Positions 34,003 through 42,616 of a stretch of DNA of 47,976 nucleotides are shown in pieces; positions within the stretch are counted from its first letter, which is position 1, and the number at the start of each line of letters is the position of its first letter. The DNA is from an uncultured Verrucomicrobiales bacterium (GTDB lineage Bacteria; Verrucomicrobiota; Verrucomicrobiia; Verrucomicrobiales; Akkermansiaceae). The notes beneath the pieces were generated by a model. It did no database searches, was not told where the DNA came from, and was given only the letters and a program-made list of their open reading frames with translations. The position numbers were made by a program, and so were the translations under genes. The stretch lies in contig CAKZMG010000072.1 of NCBI GenBank assembly GCA_937128235.1, positions 1-47,976 of the forward strand, in the 5' to 3' direction.

Positions 34003-34890
34003 ATGCCAAGGATCGCACTACTTCAGCTAGAGTCCTCTGATGACCCTGCACAGAATATTAAGAATACCATGCGTGCTATCGAGCGGGCGGTAGATGCTGG
34101 TGCGCAGATAGTCTGCACGCAGGAGCTTTTTAATACGCACTACTTTTGCAATAAACAGGACGCCTCCGCATTTGATCTGGCAGTGGAAATACCAGGGGCT
34201 TTGACGGATGAACTTTCATCACTCGCGGCGGAGCTAAATGTCGTCATCGTGGCGAGTAGCTTTGAGAAACGTGCCAAGGGAATTTACCATAACACTGCCT
34301 TCGTCATCGATGCAGATGGCAGCTACATGGGAAAATACCGCAAGATGCACATCCCGCAGGCTCCTGGGCTATGGGAGAAATTCTACTTCACTCCAGGCGA
34401 CGATGGCTACCGGGTGTTCGACACCAAATACGGCAAGCTCGGTGTGCTTATTTCCTGGGATCAATGGTATCCTGAGGCAGCCAGAATCAATGCTTTGAAA
34501 GGAGCGGACATTCTCATTTATCCTACCTCCATAGGCTGGCTAGATGATGAGGATCAGGAGAAGCTCAGCACCCAATTTGAAGCCTGGCAGACCGTCCAGC
34601 AGAGTCACGCAATAGCAAATGGCTGCTACTTAGCGGCGATCAATCGCTGCGGCAAAGAAGGCAATACTGAGTTCTGGGGCAGCTCGTTTGTGGCGAACCC
34701 ATTTGGAAAAATCATCGCGGAGGGAATGGAGGAAGAAGAGAGCATTGTTTACGCAGATGTGGACTTCCCAGAGATCGATTCTCAGCGCTGTCTCTGGCCA
34801 TTTTTCCGTGACCGCAGAGCACAGAGCTACGTGGGGATTAGCGAGAGATTTCTGGATGAAGATAAACAGGCAAACGAAGACCAGCAGTAG
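34003..34890 (+). CDS. aguB: N-carbamoylputrescine amidase-like nitrilase with Cys-to-Ser at the nucleophile
   Basis: This 295-aa nitrilase-superfamily protein is close to AguB, which cleaves N-carbamoylputrescine to putrescine, CO2 and ammonia. It has E41 (TQELFNTHYF), K114 (KYRKMHIPQAPG) and the family context GVLI-x-WDQWYPEAAR. The residue at x is S151 (codon TCC at 34453-34455), where AguB and relatives have the nucleophilic cysteine. The rest of the sequence looks well conserved, so either the enzyme is inactive, it has a changed chemistry, or there is a one-base error (TGC to TCC). No agmatine deiminase gene is adjacent. Confidence 0.88.
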   Translation: MPRIALLQLESSDDPAQNIKNTMRAIERAVDAGAQIVCTQELFNTHYFCNKQDASAFDLAVEIPGALTDELSSLAAELNVVIVASSFEKRAKGIYHNTAFVIDADGSYMGKYRKMHIPQAPGLWEKFYFTPGDDGYRVFDTKYGKLGVLISWDQWYPEAARINALKGADILIYPTSIGWLDDEDQEKLSTQFEAWQTVQQSHAIANGCYLAAINRCGKEGNTEFWGSSFVANPFGKIIAEGMEEEESIVYADVDFPEIDSQRCLWPFFRDRRAQSYVGISERFLDEDKQANEDQQ

Positions 34891-34900
34891 ATAGCTTGTA

Positions 34901-34928
34901 TTGACAAAGCACTAGATGCAAGTATCGT
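34901..34928 (+). promoter_or_regulatory. Candidate sigma-70-type promoter of dapF
   Basis: TTGACA (34901-34906), a 16-nt spacer and TATCGT (34923-34928) lie 36 nt upstream of the dapF start. The -35 box is perfect and the -10 box matches at four of six positions. The region is otherwise non-coding. Confidence 0.45.
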
Positions 34929-34964
34929 TAAAAAACTTACCTCTAACTATTTTATTTCACCACC

Positions 34965-35777
34965 ATGTTACTCCATTTCTACAAAATGAACGGTGCTGGC
35001 AACGACTTCGTTGTCATCGATAATCGCGACCTCAGCATCCAGCTTGACAAGGCAGACATAGAAGCTCTCTGTGATCGACACCGCGGAGTGGGTGCTGATG
35101 GACTGCTAGCTGTAGAGCCTGCGGAGGACGGTGCGGATTATAAATTCCGCTACTACAATGCTGATGGTGGCGAGGCTGAGATGTGCGGAAATGGCGCGCG
35201 CTGTTTTGGTAAATTCACGGCTAACTTAGATGAAGAGCCAAAGGAATCTGTTAGCTTTGAAACCATCGCGGGGACTCTAACAGCTGAGATTCTGGGAGAC
35301 AATGTTCGCATTGCTATGTCAGATCCATTTGACCTAGAAATGAATGCGAACTGCCAGATCGAAAGCCTAGGAGCAGACGTGCATATCATCAACACTGGCG
35401 TGCCGCACACGGTTTCCTTTGTGGATGATCTTGAGAATTTAGATGTTCTTAAAAACGGTGCAGCTGTCCGTTACCATGAGAGATTTTCACCCAATGGAAC
35501 CAACGCAAATTTCGCAAAAGTCCTCGCCAACGATCACATCGCGATCCGCACTTATGAGCGCGGAGTGGAGGGTGAGACATTGGCGTGTGGGACAGGCATG
35601 TGCGCCGCTGCCATCATCCATAATCTCCTAACAGATGCTCCCTCACCAGTGAAAGTAGATGTCGCAGGTGGTGATACGCTGGAAATAGGCTTCGAGAGAA
35701 CTGGTGAGAACAGCTTTAAAAACGTGACTCTATGTGGCCCTGCGGACTTGGTGTTTGAGGGTGATATTTTGATTTAG
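34965..35777 (+). CDS. dapF: Diaminopimelate epimerase
   Basis: This 270-aa enzyme interconverts LL- and meso-diaminopimelate for lysine and peptidoglycan synthesis. It shows KMNGAGNDFVVID at the N-terminus. The two catalytic cysteines lie in EMCGNGARCFG and TLACGTGMCAAA, in the normal symmetrical half-domains. Length and motifs match the family. It is preceded by its own candidate promoter and followed by a degenerate non-coding repeat. Confidence 0.96.
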   Translation: MLLHFYKMNGAGNDFVVIDNRDLSIQLDKADIEALCDRHRGVGADGLLAVEPAEDGADYKFRYYNADGGEAEMCGNGARCFGKFTANLDEEPKESVSFETIAGTLTAEILGDNVRIAMSDPFDLEMNANCQIESLGADVHIINTGVPHTVSFVDDLENLDVLKNGAAVRYHERFSPNGTNANFAKVLANDHIAIRTYERGVEGETLACGTGMCAAAIIHNLLTDAPSPVKVDVAGGDTLEIGFERTGENSFKNVTLCGPADLVFEGDILI

Positions 35778-35801
35778 AGTCTATTTCTTTACTGTTTTTT
35801 A

Positions 35802-35952
35802 CCACGAATCTGCACGAATTTTCACGAATGATGGACGATGATGGCTTGGGTTGTGGCTAGGGTTGATGGATTTTTTTTGACCACGGAAGACACGGAATTA
35901 CACGGAACCTACACGATGAAACGGAAGCTTGGGTTGTGGGCTGGGTTGTTGG
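35802..35952. repeat. Two degenerate tandem copies of a ~80-bp unit with 10-bp-phased CACGAA/CACGGA motifs
   Basis: Copy 1 has CACGAA at 35803, 35813 and 35823, exactly 10 bp apart. Copy 2 has CACGGA at 35882, 35891 and 35901 and CACGAT at 35912. Each copy is followed by a nearly identical 26-bp block (35844-35869 and 35927-35952, beginning gcttgggttgtgg). The intergenic gap 35778-36057 contains no open frame of substance. Similar CACGAA-phased elements are scattered through intergenic DNA of several PVC genomes, as far as I recall. Confidence 0.75.
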
Positions 35953-36057
35953 TATAGGACTTATGGAGCTTATGGTTCGTGTTTCATTTTGGTGGAAATG
36001 ACTCCATACCGAATGATAGCAAGCTAAATGTTAAGGCGTGATCGAAAGATTAGATTT

Positions 36058-36687
36058 TTAGAGTTGGAAATCTTGTCTTGGATTGTTGGTGCCCCAGTTA
36101 CCTCCGTAGTGGACTGTTTCATGTCTGTGCTGGGCCATGCTGGGATTGATGTATTCTGCTGGGGTTAGAAAATTCTGGATTGCTAGCTTCATTTGTAAAC
36201 TAGACTCTAGTGCCTGCACGCCTCCGGTACCTGTGCCGAGACTCGTGGTTACTAGGTGCTCGATCTTGCGCTGATTGGTAAGATTATGTTGGTGCACAGC
36301 AATGAGACTCGCCCACATCGCATTATAAATATTATCTGTTAGATTGATATTCATAGGTGCTCTCATCGTGGGCGCGTGGACTACATAGGGATGCATGATG
36401 TTATGAGTCTCAGCAATAAATGCGGTTCCTACCAACTGCTCTCCTAGATACTCACGAAGAATTTTCTCTTGAATATCTTCCATTAACTGAGTACCAAAAA
36501 ACTTTACTACAGCAAGATCCATGCCTGCATCCATTAATCCAAAACTGTTACCAGCAGTGATCAGACACTGATACGCATTCAAGTCTTCAAACTTTCCAAA
36601 GTAACATTCCACCTCCTCCATATCTCTGAATCTCCATTCAAAGACATCATAAATTTCCTTATCTCTACTCGCTATCGTGATTTTCAT
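36058..36687 (-). CDS. Macro-domain protein
   Basis: This 209-aa protein shows the macro-domain features LITAGNSFGLMDAGMDLAV (nucleotide-binding loop 1) and TSLGTGTGGV (loop 2), near residues 43-62 and 148-158. Macro domains bind or hydrolyse ADP-ribose and its derivatives. The C-terminal 50 residues are polar and unrelated to anything I recognise. It is a single gene divergent from the HMA protein gene, with no obvious ADP-ribosyltransferase partner nearby, so its biological role is open. Confidence 0.8.
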   Translation of the reverse strand: MKITIASRDKEIYDVFEWRFRDMEEVECYFGKFEDLNAYQCLITAGNSFGLMDAGMDLAVVKFFGTQLMEDIQEKILREYLGEQLVGTAFIAETHNIMHPYVVHAPTMRAPMNINLTDNIYNAMWASLIAVHQHNLTNQRKIEHLVTTSLGTGTGGVQALESSLQMKLAIQNFLTPAEYINPSMAQHRHETVHYGGNWGTNNPRQDFQL

Positions 36688-36968
36688 AATGAGGGTTTCT
36701 GACTGGTTATATTCTTTTTAGTTTGAAGCTGTGAATTTAATGAAATTTAAACATCTTAACCTAGTGAGCAACAGCCATTGATAGGAGTCCCCAATATAAC
36801 AGAGGCAAAATGCATAACAATTTGAATATGAGAACACTAAGCATTTAGCTCTCTGGATTCAATTTTATTTTATCTGGCACTTTCATAAAAATGTCTTTTT
36901 TCGGAATAAATTTCAGAGCGAATGCTCCTATAGAGACAACCAATAAATAACTACTAAACTACAAAAAA

Positions 36969-37583
36969 ATGAAATTACTATACACAATCACATCGTCTAT
37001 CGTTCTCGCTGTTTCTGCTACTACTGCTTCTGCGGAGTGTTGCGCAAAGGATAAGACATGTAAGGCTAGCTGTACAAAGTGCGACGACGGAAAATGCGAC
37101 AAAGAAAAATGTAAGAGCGACTGTAGCAAGTGTGACTCCAAGGATGAGGCAGCTCAGACTAAGTTCGCGGTCACAGGGATGACTTGCAAGATGTGCTCTG
37201 GAAAAATCACAAAAGCGCTCGAAGGAATAGATGGCGTCACCGTCAAAAAGGTGTGTCATAAGTCAGGCACAGTAGCAGTAAACATCGATGAGAAGAAGTC
37301 TAACAATGCAGCAGTTCAGGCGGCTATTGTTGCGACTGGTTTCAAGGTAGCTGGTGAGAAACTAGAAGTTCCAGTTTCAGGAATGACATGCGGCAAATGC
37401 TCTAAGAAAGTGGCTACTGCTGTGAAAGCTCTCGATGGAGTTAGCAATTGCTCAGTATGTCACAGGTCAGGCCACGCTAGCATCACACTCGATACTAAGA
37501 AGACATCCAAAGAAAAAGTCATGGAAGCAATCAACGCAACAGGCTTCAAAACTACAAAAGCTCAAGAAGCCAAAGCAAAATAA
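36969..37583 (+). CDS. Secreted Cys-rich protein with two heavy-metal-associated domains
   Basis: This 204-aa protein has a signal peptide at 1-22 (cleavage after ASA). A mature N-terminal segment follows with nine cysteines between residues 24 and 55, spaced like a small metallothionein. Two HMA domains come next: GMTCKMCSGKI (C73, C76) and GMTCGKCSKKV (C141, C144). Each HMA domain also has a second Cys-His pair on a later strand (C96-H97 and C164-H165, both in CH-x-SG), which ordinary HMA domains lack. A periplasmic or cell-surface copper, mercury or other soft-metal sequestering or carrier role is likely. No transporter is adjacent, and a strong terminator follows, so it is monocistronic. 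Confidence 0.85.
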   Translation: MKLLYTITSSIVLAVSATTASAECCAKDKTCKASCTKCDDGKCDKEKCKSDCSKCDSKDEAAQTKFAVTGMTCKMCSGKITKALEGIDGVTVKKVCHKSGTVAVNIDEKKSNNAAVQAAIVATGFKVAGEKLEVPVSGMTCGKCSKKVATAVKALDGVSNCSVCHRSGHASITLDTKKTSKEKVMEAINATGFKTTKAQEAKAK

Positions 37584-37618
37584 ATTCAAATTAATTAGTT
37601 CAAGTATCCCTCTCATCC

Positions 37619-37658
37619 ACACCAGCTCTTTTTTATTTTATTAGGGCTGGTGTTTTTT
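37619..37658 (+). terminator. Rho-independent terminator of the HMA protein gene
   Basis: ACACCAGC (37619-37626) pairs with GCTGGTGT (37646-37653) around a U-rich loop of about 19 nt, followed by a run of T. It lies 36 nt after the stop codon. Confidence 0.88.
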
Positions 37659-37742
37659 GTAATTGGAATTAGTGGATTCAACTAAGCTTAAATGTGATCA
37701 TTGATCTCAGGAGCCTAGAAAACACCTTGAATTATCAGACTA

Positions 37743-38057
37743 TTAGCTCTGCTGAGTAGTCTCCAACACTTCAGTCCTAAAATCTTGATCTATAATGCAA
37801 GAGAACGGATGATTACTCATAAGCCATTCCACTTCATCCCAGTGACTATTGATTGATTTCAGCATCCACTTAAGTTTACCTTTCCAGTCAGTCATTACTT
37901 GCCACTCTCTTAAACCTGGCCGATGATCAGAAACAAACTCATTTAACCAAGAGATAACACGCTCCTCATTCCCATCTAATCGAGACAAAATATGCTCTAG
38001 CATGAGACGAGTCCGCCTCTGCTTGAGCTGTGTTTTTTCCATTCTATTATAAGTCAC
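37743..38057 (-). CDS. Small unknown protein translationally coupled to the DUF6036-like gene
   Basis: I recognise no family for this 104-aa soluble, charged, Trp-rich helical protein. Its GTG start at 38057 overlaps the TGA stop of the preceding gene (GTGA), which supports translational coupling. An alternative ATG lies five codons later at 38042. It follows a DUF6036-type nucleotidyltransferase-like gene interrupted by a stop, so if coupling matters its translation may depend on read-through of the downstream half. It could be a partner in a toxin-antitoxin-like unit, but nothing in its sequence proves that. Confidence 0.6.
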   Translation of the reverse strand: MTYNRMEKTQLKQRRTRLMLEHILSRLDGNEERVISWLNEFVSDHRPGLREWQVMTDWKGKLKWMLKSINSHWDEVEWLMSNHPFSCIIDQDFRTEVLETTQQS

Positions 38058-38596
38058 TTTTCTTTGATTTCCAGTTTAGTATAAAGGAGTTTTTCTGTTC
38101 TATGTTTATCAGAGTTTGCTACATTGTCAATTTGCCAAATACGTTTAACTAATTCTGATATATCCAGTTGAGTCACCTGAGATAAGATCTTAATAAATTT
38201 CCAATCTTTTTCTCTGCCTGCTACCGCCTTTGAAGCACACAAATCATTAACATCTGGACACACACCTGTAACCCCATTAGTCTCTTCACTGTATATTCTT
38301 CTTGCTCGCAATTTCCAATCTGGCGGCAAGCATGAGACACCTTCTACTACTCCTTCCGCGTAATAGCCAAATGTCATTGCAAATTGAGAACCCTCACCTA
38401 ATGGACCTTCTATCTCATTGCTGAGGTCTCCTTTATCACCTGGAATGGCTAAATCAGCTTCCATGGATCGATGGATTACATCATTAAATTTTAGTGAATA
38501 CGCTAAAATCGCTTATGAACCAAAAACAAAGACTTCCTTTGCTCCAGTGACTTCCCCTACTGCTCTTAGTAAATGTTCTAGTTCTTCACGTTTCAT
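38054..38596 (-). pseudogene. DUF6036 nucleotidyltransferase-like gene interrupted by an in-frame stop
   Basis: Read from an ATG at 38596, preceded by a GGA-containing leader, the frame encodes KREELEHLLRAVGEVTG, then VFVFGS, stop (TAA, plus-strand 38513-38515), AILAYSLKFND, then SMEADLAIPG, LGEGSQFAMTFGYYAEG and ASKAVAGREKDWKFIK. The segment matches the DUF6036 layout, where the motif reads GSQAIL. A single CAA-to-TAA change at codon 28 explains the break. Codon 29 to the end is intact and open, with an internal ATG at 38464 that could start a 136-aa product without the first motif. It is divergent from valS and coupled to a small downstream gene. Confidence 0.82.
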
Positions 38597-38714
38597 CTTT
38601 AACATCCTTTTATCAGTGATAAAAATAACTGTCGAATTTTAATTATGCACTCACCATAGATCCATTCACTAGGCACTTTACAAACCCTCCCCTTTCTGGC
38701 ATTTCCTCCGCACT

Positions 38715-41390
38715 ATGTCAGAGCTACCCAAAGCATACAAACCAGAGGCTGTTGAGAAGCAGTGGTATGAGAAATGGACAACGAATGGTTGTTTCCACGC
38801 GGATGAGAATTCTTCTAAGGAAGGATATTCCATCGTGATACCGCCACCCAATGTCACTGGGATCTTGCACATTGGGCATGTTCTGAATAATTCTATCCAG
38901 GACATTCTCGCTCGCCGTGCGCGCCAGCAAGGTAAAGAAGTGCTGTGGCTGCCGGGGACGGATCATGCGGGGATCGCTACTCAGACTAAGGTTGAAAAGA
39001 AGATCCGTGAGGATGAGGGAACGACTCGTAGAGAGCTGGGGCGTGAGGAATTTCTCAAGCGCGTCTATGACTGGAAGGATGAGCACGGCGGCATCATCAT
39101 CAAGCAACTGAAACGTCTAGGCTGCTCATGTGACTGGGAACGGGAGCGTTTCACGATGGATGAGGGCTACTCAGAGTGGGTGGCTAAGGTGTTTGTAGAT
39201 CTCTTCAAGGAAGGTATGATTTATCGCGGTAAACGGATGGTGAACTGGTGCCCAGTGTCGCTCACTGCTCTGTCTGATGAAGAGGTCATCGCTAAGCCAC
39301 AGAACTCTAAACTCTTCTTCATGAAGTATGAGTTTGTGGATGCTCCTGGTGAGTTTTTAGAAATTTCTACCACTCGTCCGGAGACGCTGATGGGAGACAT
39401 CGCGGTGGCGGTGAATCCTAAGGATGAGCGCTTCGCGAAATATGTGGGACGCAAGGTCAGGCGACCATTTCCTGAGGCTGAGATACCTGTGATAGCGGAT
39501 GAGCATGTGGATATAGAGTTCGGAACAGGAGCGCTTAAAATCACTCCTGCGCATGATAAGGCGGACTTTGAGATTGGCGAACGCCATGATTTAGAAATCA
39601 TCGATGTCCTACATCCTAATGGCACAGTAAACTGCCCTGCTGTCCCTGAGCTAGATGGGCTAGACCGTTTCCAAGCCAGACGCAAAGCAGCGGAAATGCT
39701 AGAAGAAAAAGGCCTACTCATCAAGATAGAGCAGCACGAGAATAGCGTAGGCTACTCTGAGCGTGCAGACGTACCTGTAGAGCCACGTATTTCTATGCAG
39801 TGGTTCCTCAAGTATCCATCTACTCAGGAAACGACTGATGCCGTTCTCAATGGAGACATCACTTACCGCCCAGAACGCTGGGTGAAGACGCATGCTAACT
39901 GGATGGGAAATCTCCAAGATTGGTGCATCAGTCGGCAGCTGTGGTGGGGACATCAGATCCCGGTTTGGTATAAAAAAGACAAAGTATTTGAGCTCAAAGA
40001 AGCAGAATCTCTCGATGCTACAGACCTCACCGCAGGCGACATCTACGTAGGCACTGAGCCACCTGCCGATGGAGAAAACTGGGAGCGCGATGAAGATGTG
40101 ATGGACACATGGTTCAGCTCGTGGCTGTGGCCATTTGCTACGATGAATGATGCTACCAGAGCTAAATTCTACCCCACGACGGATCTCGTGACTGGCCCAG
40201 ATATTATTTTCTTCTGGGTGGCGCGCATGATCATGGCGGGTTATAAATTTGCTGATGGTCTGCCATTTAAGAACGTGTTCTTCACCTCGATTGTGAGAGA
40301 TGAAAAGGGACGGAAGATGTCTAAACAACTCGGCAACTCACCAGATCCGATCGATCTCATGGATAAGTTTGGAGCGGATGGGCTTCGTTTCGGACTGATG
40401 CGCATCGCCCCTACGGGAACTGACATCAAGTTTAATGAAGACACTATTTCTGAGGGTAGAAATTTCGCTAATAAGCTCTACAATGCTTGTCGCTTTAGGC
40501 AGATGAACGGCTCTGAGAAGATTGAGCTAGATTCATTTGAGAAGCTTGACCCTCATCATATCGATATTTTAGCTAAGCTCGACCAGCTCGCTGTGAACCT
40601 AGATAAAGCATACGAAAACTATCGCTTCAATGACGTGACCAGTCATCTCTACGAGTTCTTCTGGACCGAGTATTGTGATAAATTTTTGGAAGCTATTAAA
40701 TTTGATTTCAAATCTGGCGATGAGGCAGCCAAGGCGCGCACGCTCTCAGTGATCGATACCGTTCTCGCTCGCTATCTCGCCCACCTCCACCCGTTGATGC
40801 CACATATCACTGAGGAGCTTTCAGCGAAGATGGGATATATTTCTGATGAACAGTTTCTGATGACCACGGTGCTTGATAGGACTCCTGTTTTAGCGAGTAT
40901 GTCAGCTGCGGATGTGCAGAAATTTTCTGAGCAAGCAGCAGCAGTCTATTCGACAGCTAGCAATCTTAGAAATCTTAAAGCTGAGTATCATCTCGGTGCC
41001 AGCAAGGATGTAAAATTCGTAGTAAAACCACTCAGTGGTGCAGACTGGATAGCGGGGCAGTGTGATACGCTGATTACGCTAGTAGGAGCTAAAGGAATGG
41101 AACTAGATGCCGACTACGACGCGCCACAAGGCACGCCTGCGGCGGTGACTGCTATCGGTGAAATCTACATGCCGCTCGACGGACTAGTGGATATGGATGC
41201 TGAGAAGAAGCGTCTGGATAAAGAGATAGAGAAAGTCTCGCTAGAAGTAGAGCGTGCTGGAAAGAAGCTAGGGAATGAAAAATTCGTAGCTAATGCTAAG
41301 CCAGAGGTTGTGCAGAAGGAAAAAGACCGCCTTGCAGAATGGGAAAACAAGCTCACTCAACTCAAAGAAATGCGCTCAGCACTAAGCTAA
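38715..41390 (+). CDS. valS: Valyl-tRNA synthetase
   Basis: This 891-aa class I synthetase charges tRNA-Val. It shows PPPNVTGILHIGHVLNN (HIGH at 52-55), the editing domain region (STTRPETLMGDIAVAVNP), and GRKMSKQLGNSPDP as the KMSKS loop, with Q in the last position. A C-terminal coiled coil of about 820-890 is typical of ValRS (LDKEIEKVSLEVERAGKKLGNEKFVANAKPEVV). Length is normal. The start at 38715 fits the family N-terminus LPKAYKPEAVEKQWYEKW. It is a single-gene unit. Confidence 0.97.
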   Translation: MSELPKAYKPEAVEKQWYEKWTTNGCFHADENSSKEGYSIVIPPPNVTGILHIGHVLNNSIQDILARRARQQGKEVLWLPGTDHAGIATQTKVEKKIREDEGTTRRELGREEFLKRVYDWKDEHGGIIIKQLKRLGCSCDWERERFTMDEGYSEWVAKVFVDLFKEGMIYRGKRMVNWCPVSLTALSDEEVIAKPQNSKLFFMKYEFVDAPGEFLEISTTRPETLMGDIAVAVNPKDERFAKYVGRKVRRPFPEAEIPVIADEHVDIEFGTGALKITPAHDKADFEIGERHDLEIIDVLHPNGTVNCPAVPELDGLDRFQARRKAAEMLEEKGLLIKIEQHENSVGYSERADVPVEPRISMQWFLKYPSTQETTDAVLNGDITYRPERWVKTHANWMGNLQDWCISRQLWWGHQIPVWYKKDKVFELKEAESLDATDLTAGDIYVGTEPPADGENWERDEDVMDTWFSSWLWPFATMNDATRAKFYPTTDLVTGPDIIFFWVARMIMAGYKFADGLPFKNVFFTSIVRDEKGRKMSKQLGNSPDPIDLMDKFGADGLRFGLMRIAPTGTDIKFNEDTISEGRNFANKLYNACRFRQMNGSEKIELDSFEKLDPHHIDILAKLDQLAVNLDKAYENYRFNDVTSHLYEFFWTEYCDKFLEAIKFDFKSGDEAAKARTLSVIDTVLARYLAHLHPLMPHITEELSAKMGYISDEQFLMTTVLDRTPVLASMSAADVQKFSEQAAAVYSTASNLRNLKAEYHLGASKDVKFVVKPLSGADWIAGQCDTLITLVGAKGMELDADYDAPQGTPAAVTAIGEIYMPLDGLVDMDAEKKRLDKEIEKVSLEVERAGKKLGNEKFVANAKPEVVQKEKDRLAEWENKLTQLKEMRSALS

Positions 41391-41419
41391 GTAAGTATTG
41401 ACCTACTTTAATGCTTGCC

Positions 41420-41445
41420 GATGCCTAGTGCCGCCCACTAGCATC
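41420..41445 (+). terminator. Hairpin downstream of valS, possible terminator
   Basis: GATGC-(C)-TAGTG pairs with CACTAGCATC around CCGCC, a 10-bp stem with one bulge, starting 30 nt after the valS stop. The following tract is only moderately T-rich, so termination is uncertain. Confidence 0.45.
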
Positions 41446-41491
41446 TTCTATCTCACTTTTATAAACTAGACTAAGACCCCGAATAAACACT

Positions 41492-42553
41492 ATGTCCATG
41501 AAGCCAATTCACGATATTGAAGACATGCAGCCAGAAGCCATCGAGCTACTTGAGGCGGCAGGATATATGGATGCTAAAACCATATTTGATCATAAGATAT
41601 CAGACATTACTGCTGAACTGGTGAAGGCAAACAACGTGCTGGAGATCATCGATACTGAGCCTACTCGGACGCTAGTGCTACAGTGGCTGAAGCCACTGGA
41701 AAAGAAATTCGGGAAAGAGATAGATGAAGGTGGTGTTGAAATCGACTCCGATGTTCTTATCGAGCCTAAGGAAATACTTAACACACCGTTCGCTATTCCA
41801 GTTTCGGAAAACTTCATTAAAGAACATCACATTGATCTGCAGGAGATACCACAAGGGACTGTACGTTTCTTAGATAAAGAGCAGGCTACCGCATATTTTT
41901 CAAATGAGGAAGCAGCTCCAGTTAACTATAAAGTAGTAGCTGACCAGCCATTGAGCGAGGAAAGCGAGAACAAGGAGAAAGAGAAATCTAGCTTATTTAG
42001 TGACGCCGTTTTTAAGGGGAAAGACTCCGAAATTCTAGATAAAAAACGTATTCTGAAAATGGAAACGTTTAAAAATGAAGGCAGCACAGTAGCTCCCGTT
42101 GATCGCCCAGATGGAATCAATCTAACAAAAACAACAAGAAAAGAAACCAATGCTGGGGTGAATCCAGAATCAAGATTTTACATCAAAGGCGTCCTTCACA
42201 AGAACGTCGCCAGATTCAAATCTGGATGTCTAGCATTCATTGCAGTGAATATATTGATCCTGCTTTCCTTTGCGATCACTTCATTAGTCCTTGTGGATCG
42301 GGAACAATATTGGTGGGCTGTTTGGGCTCCGCTATTAGGTGTCTTGGCTATCATCATTTACTTCAGCAGTGCACAGAATGCGTCTTGCCCGATCTGTAAT
42401 CAAAGGCAGTTCGCACCAAAAAGATGCCTCAAGCATAAGAGTGCACATCATTGGCCGATATTCGGCTACATGCTACCTACAGCTATCCATGCTCTTTTTT
42501 TTAAGTGGTTCCGTTGTATCTTCTGTGGCACATCAGTTAGACTAAAAGAATAG
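41492..42553 (+). CDS. Unknown protein: N-terminal helical/HhH-like region, two TM helices, C-terminal zinc ribbon
   Basis: This 353-aa protein has no family I can name with confidence. The N-terminus (PEAIELLEAAGYMDAKTIFDHKISDITAELVKANNV) resembles a helix-hairpin-helix (DUF4332-like) segment. Residues about 95-225 are acidic then Lys-rich and look disordered. Two membrane helices lie at about 238-262 and 272-292. The C-terminus has CPICNQ and CIFCGTS, spaced as a zinc ribbon, around a hydrophobic segment. It lies between valS and the PAS-phosphatase pair and may be separately transcribed. Confidence 0.7.
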   Translation: MSMKPIHDIEDMQPEAIELLEAAGYMDAKTIFDHKISDITAELVKANNVLEIIDTEPTRTLVLQWLKPLEKKFGKEIDEGGVEIDSDVLIEPKEILNTPFAIPVSENFIKEHHIDLQEIPQGTVRFLDKEQATAYFSNEEAAPVNYKVVADQPLSEESENKEKEKSSLFSDAVFKGKDSEILDKKRILKMETFKNEGSTVAPVDRPDGINLTKTTRKETNAGVNPESRFYIKGVLHKNVARFKSGCLAFIAVNILILLSFAITSLVLVDREQYWWAVWAPLLGVLAIIIYFSSAQNASCPICNQRQFAPKRCLKHKSAHHWPIFGYMLPTAIHALFFKWFRCIFCGTSVRLKE

Positions 42554-42616
42554 TTTTTCACATTAGGCGTTGTTTTGAATTGCCATATCAAGCTACGTGC
42601 ATGATAGTAACTAACA

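Noticed and set aside
35802-35952. CRISPR array
   Set aside because: Repeat units are about 10 bp with no spacers of uniform length, and no cas gene is nearby.
40315-40345. KMSKQ instead of KMSKS in ValRS
   Set aside because: The Q variant occurs in other bacterial valyl-tRNA synthetases as far as I recall, so it is not treated as an anomaly.
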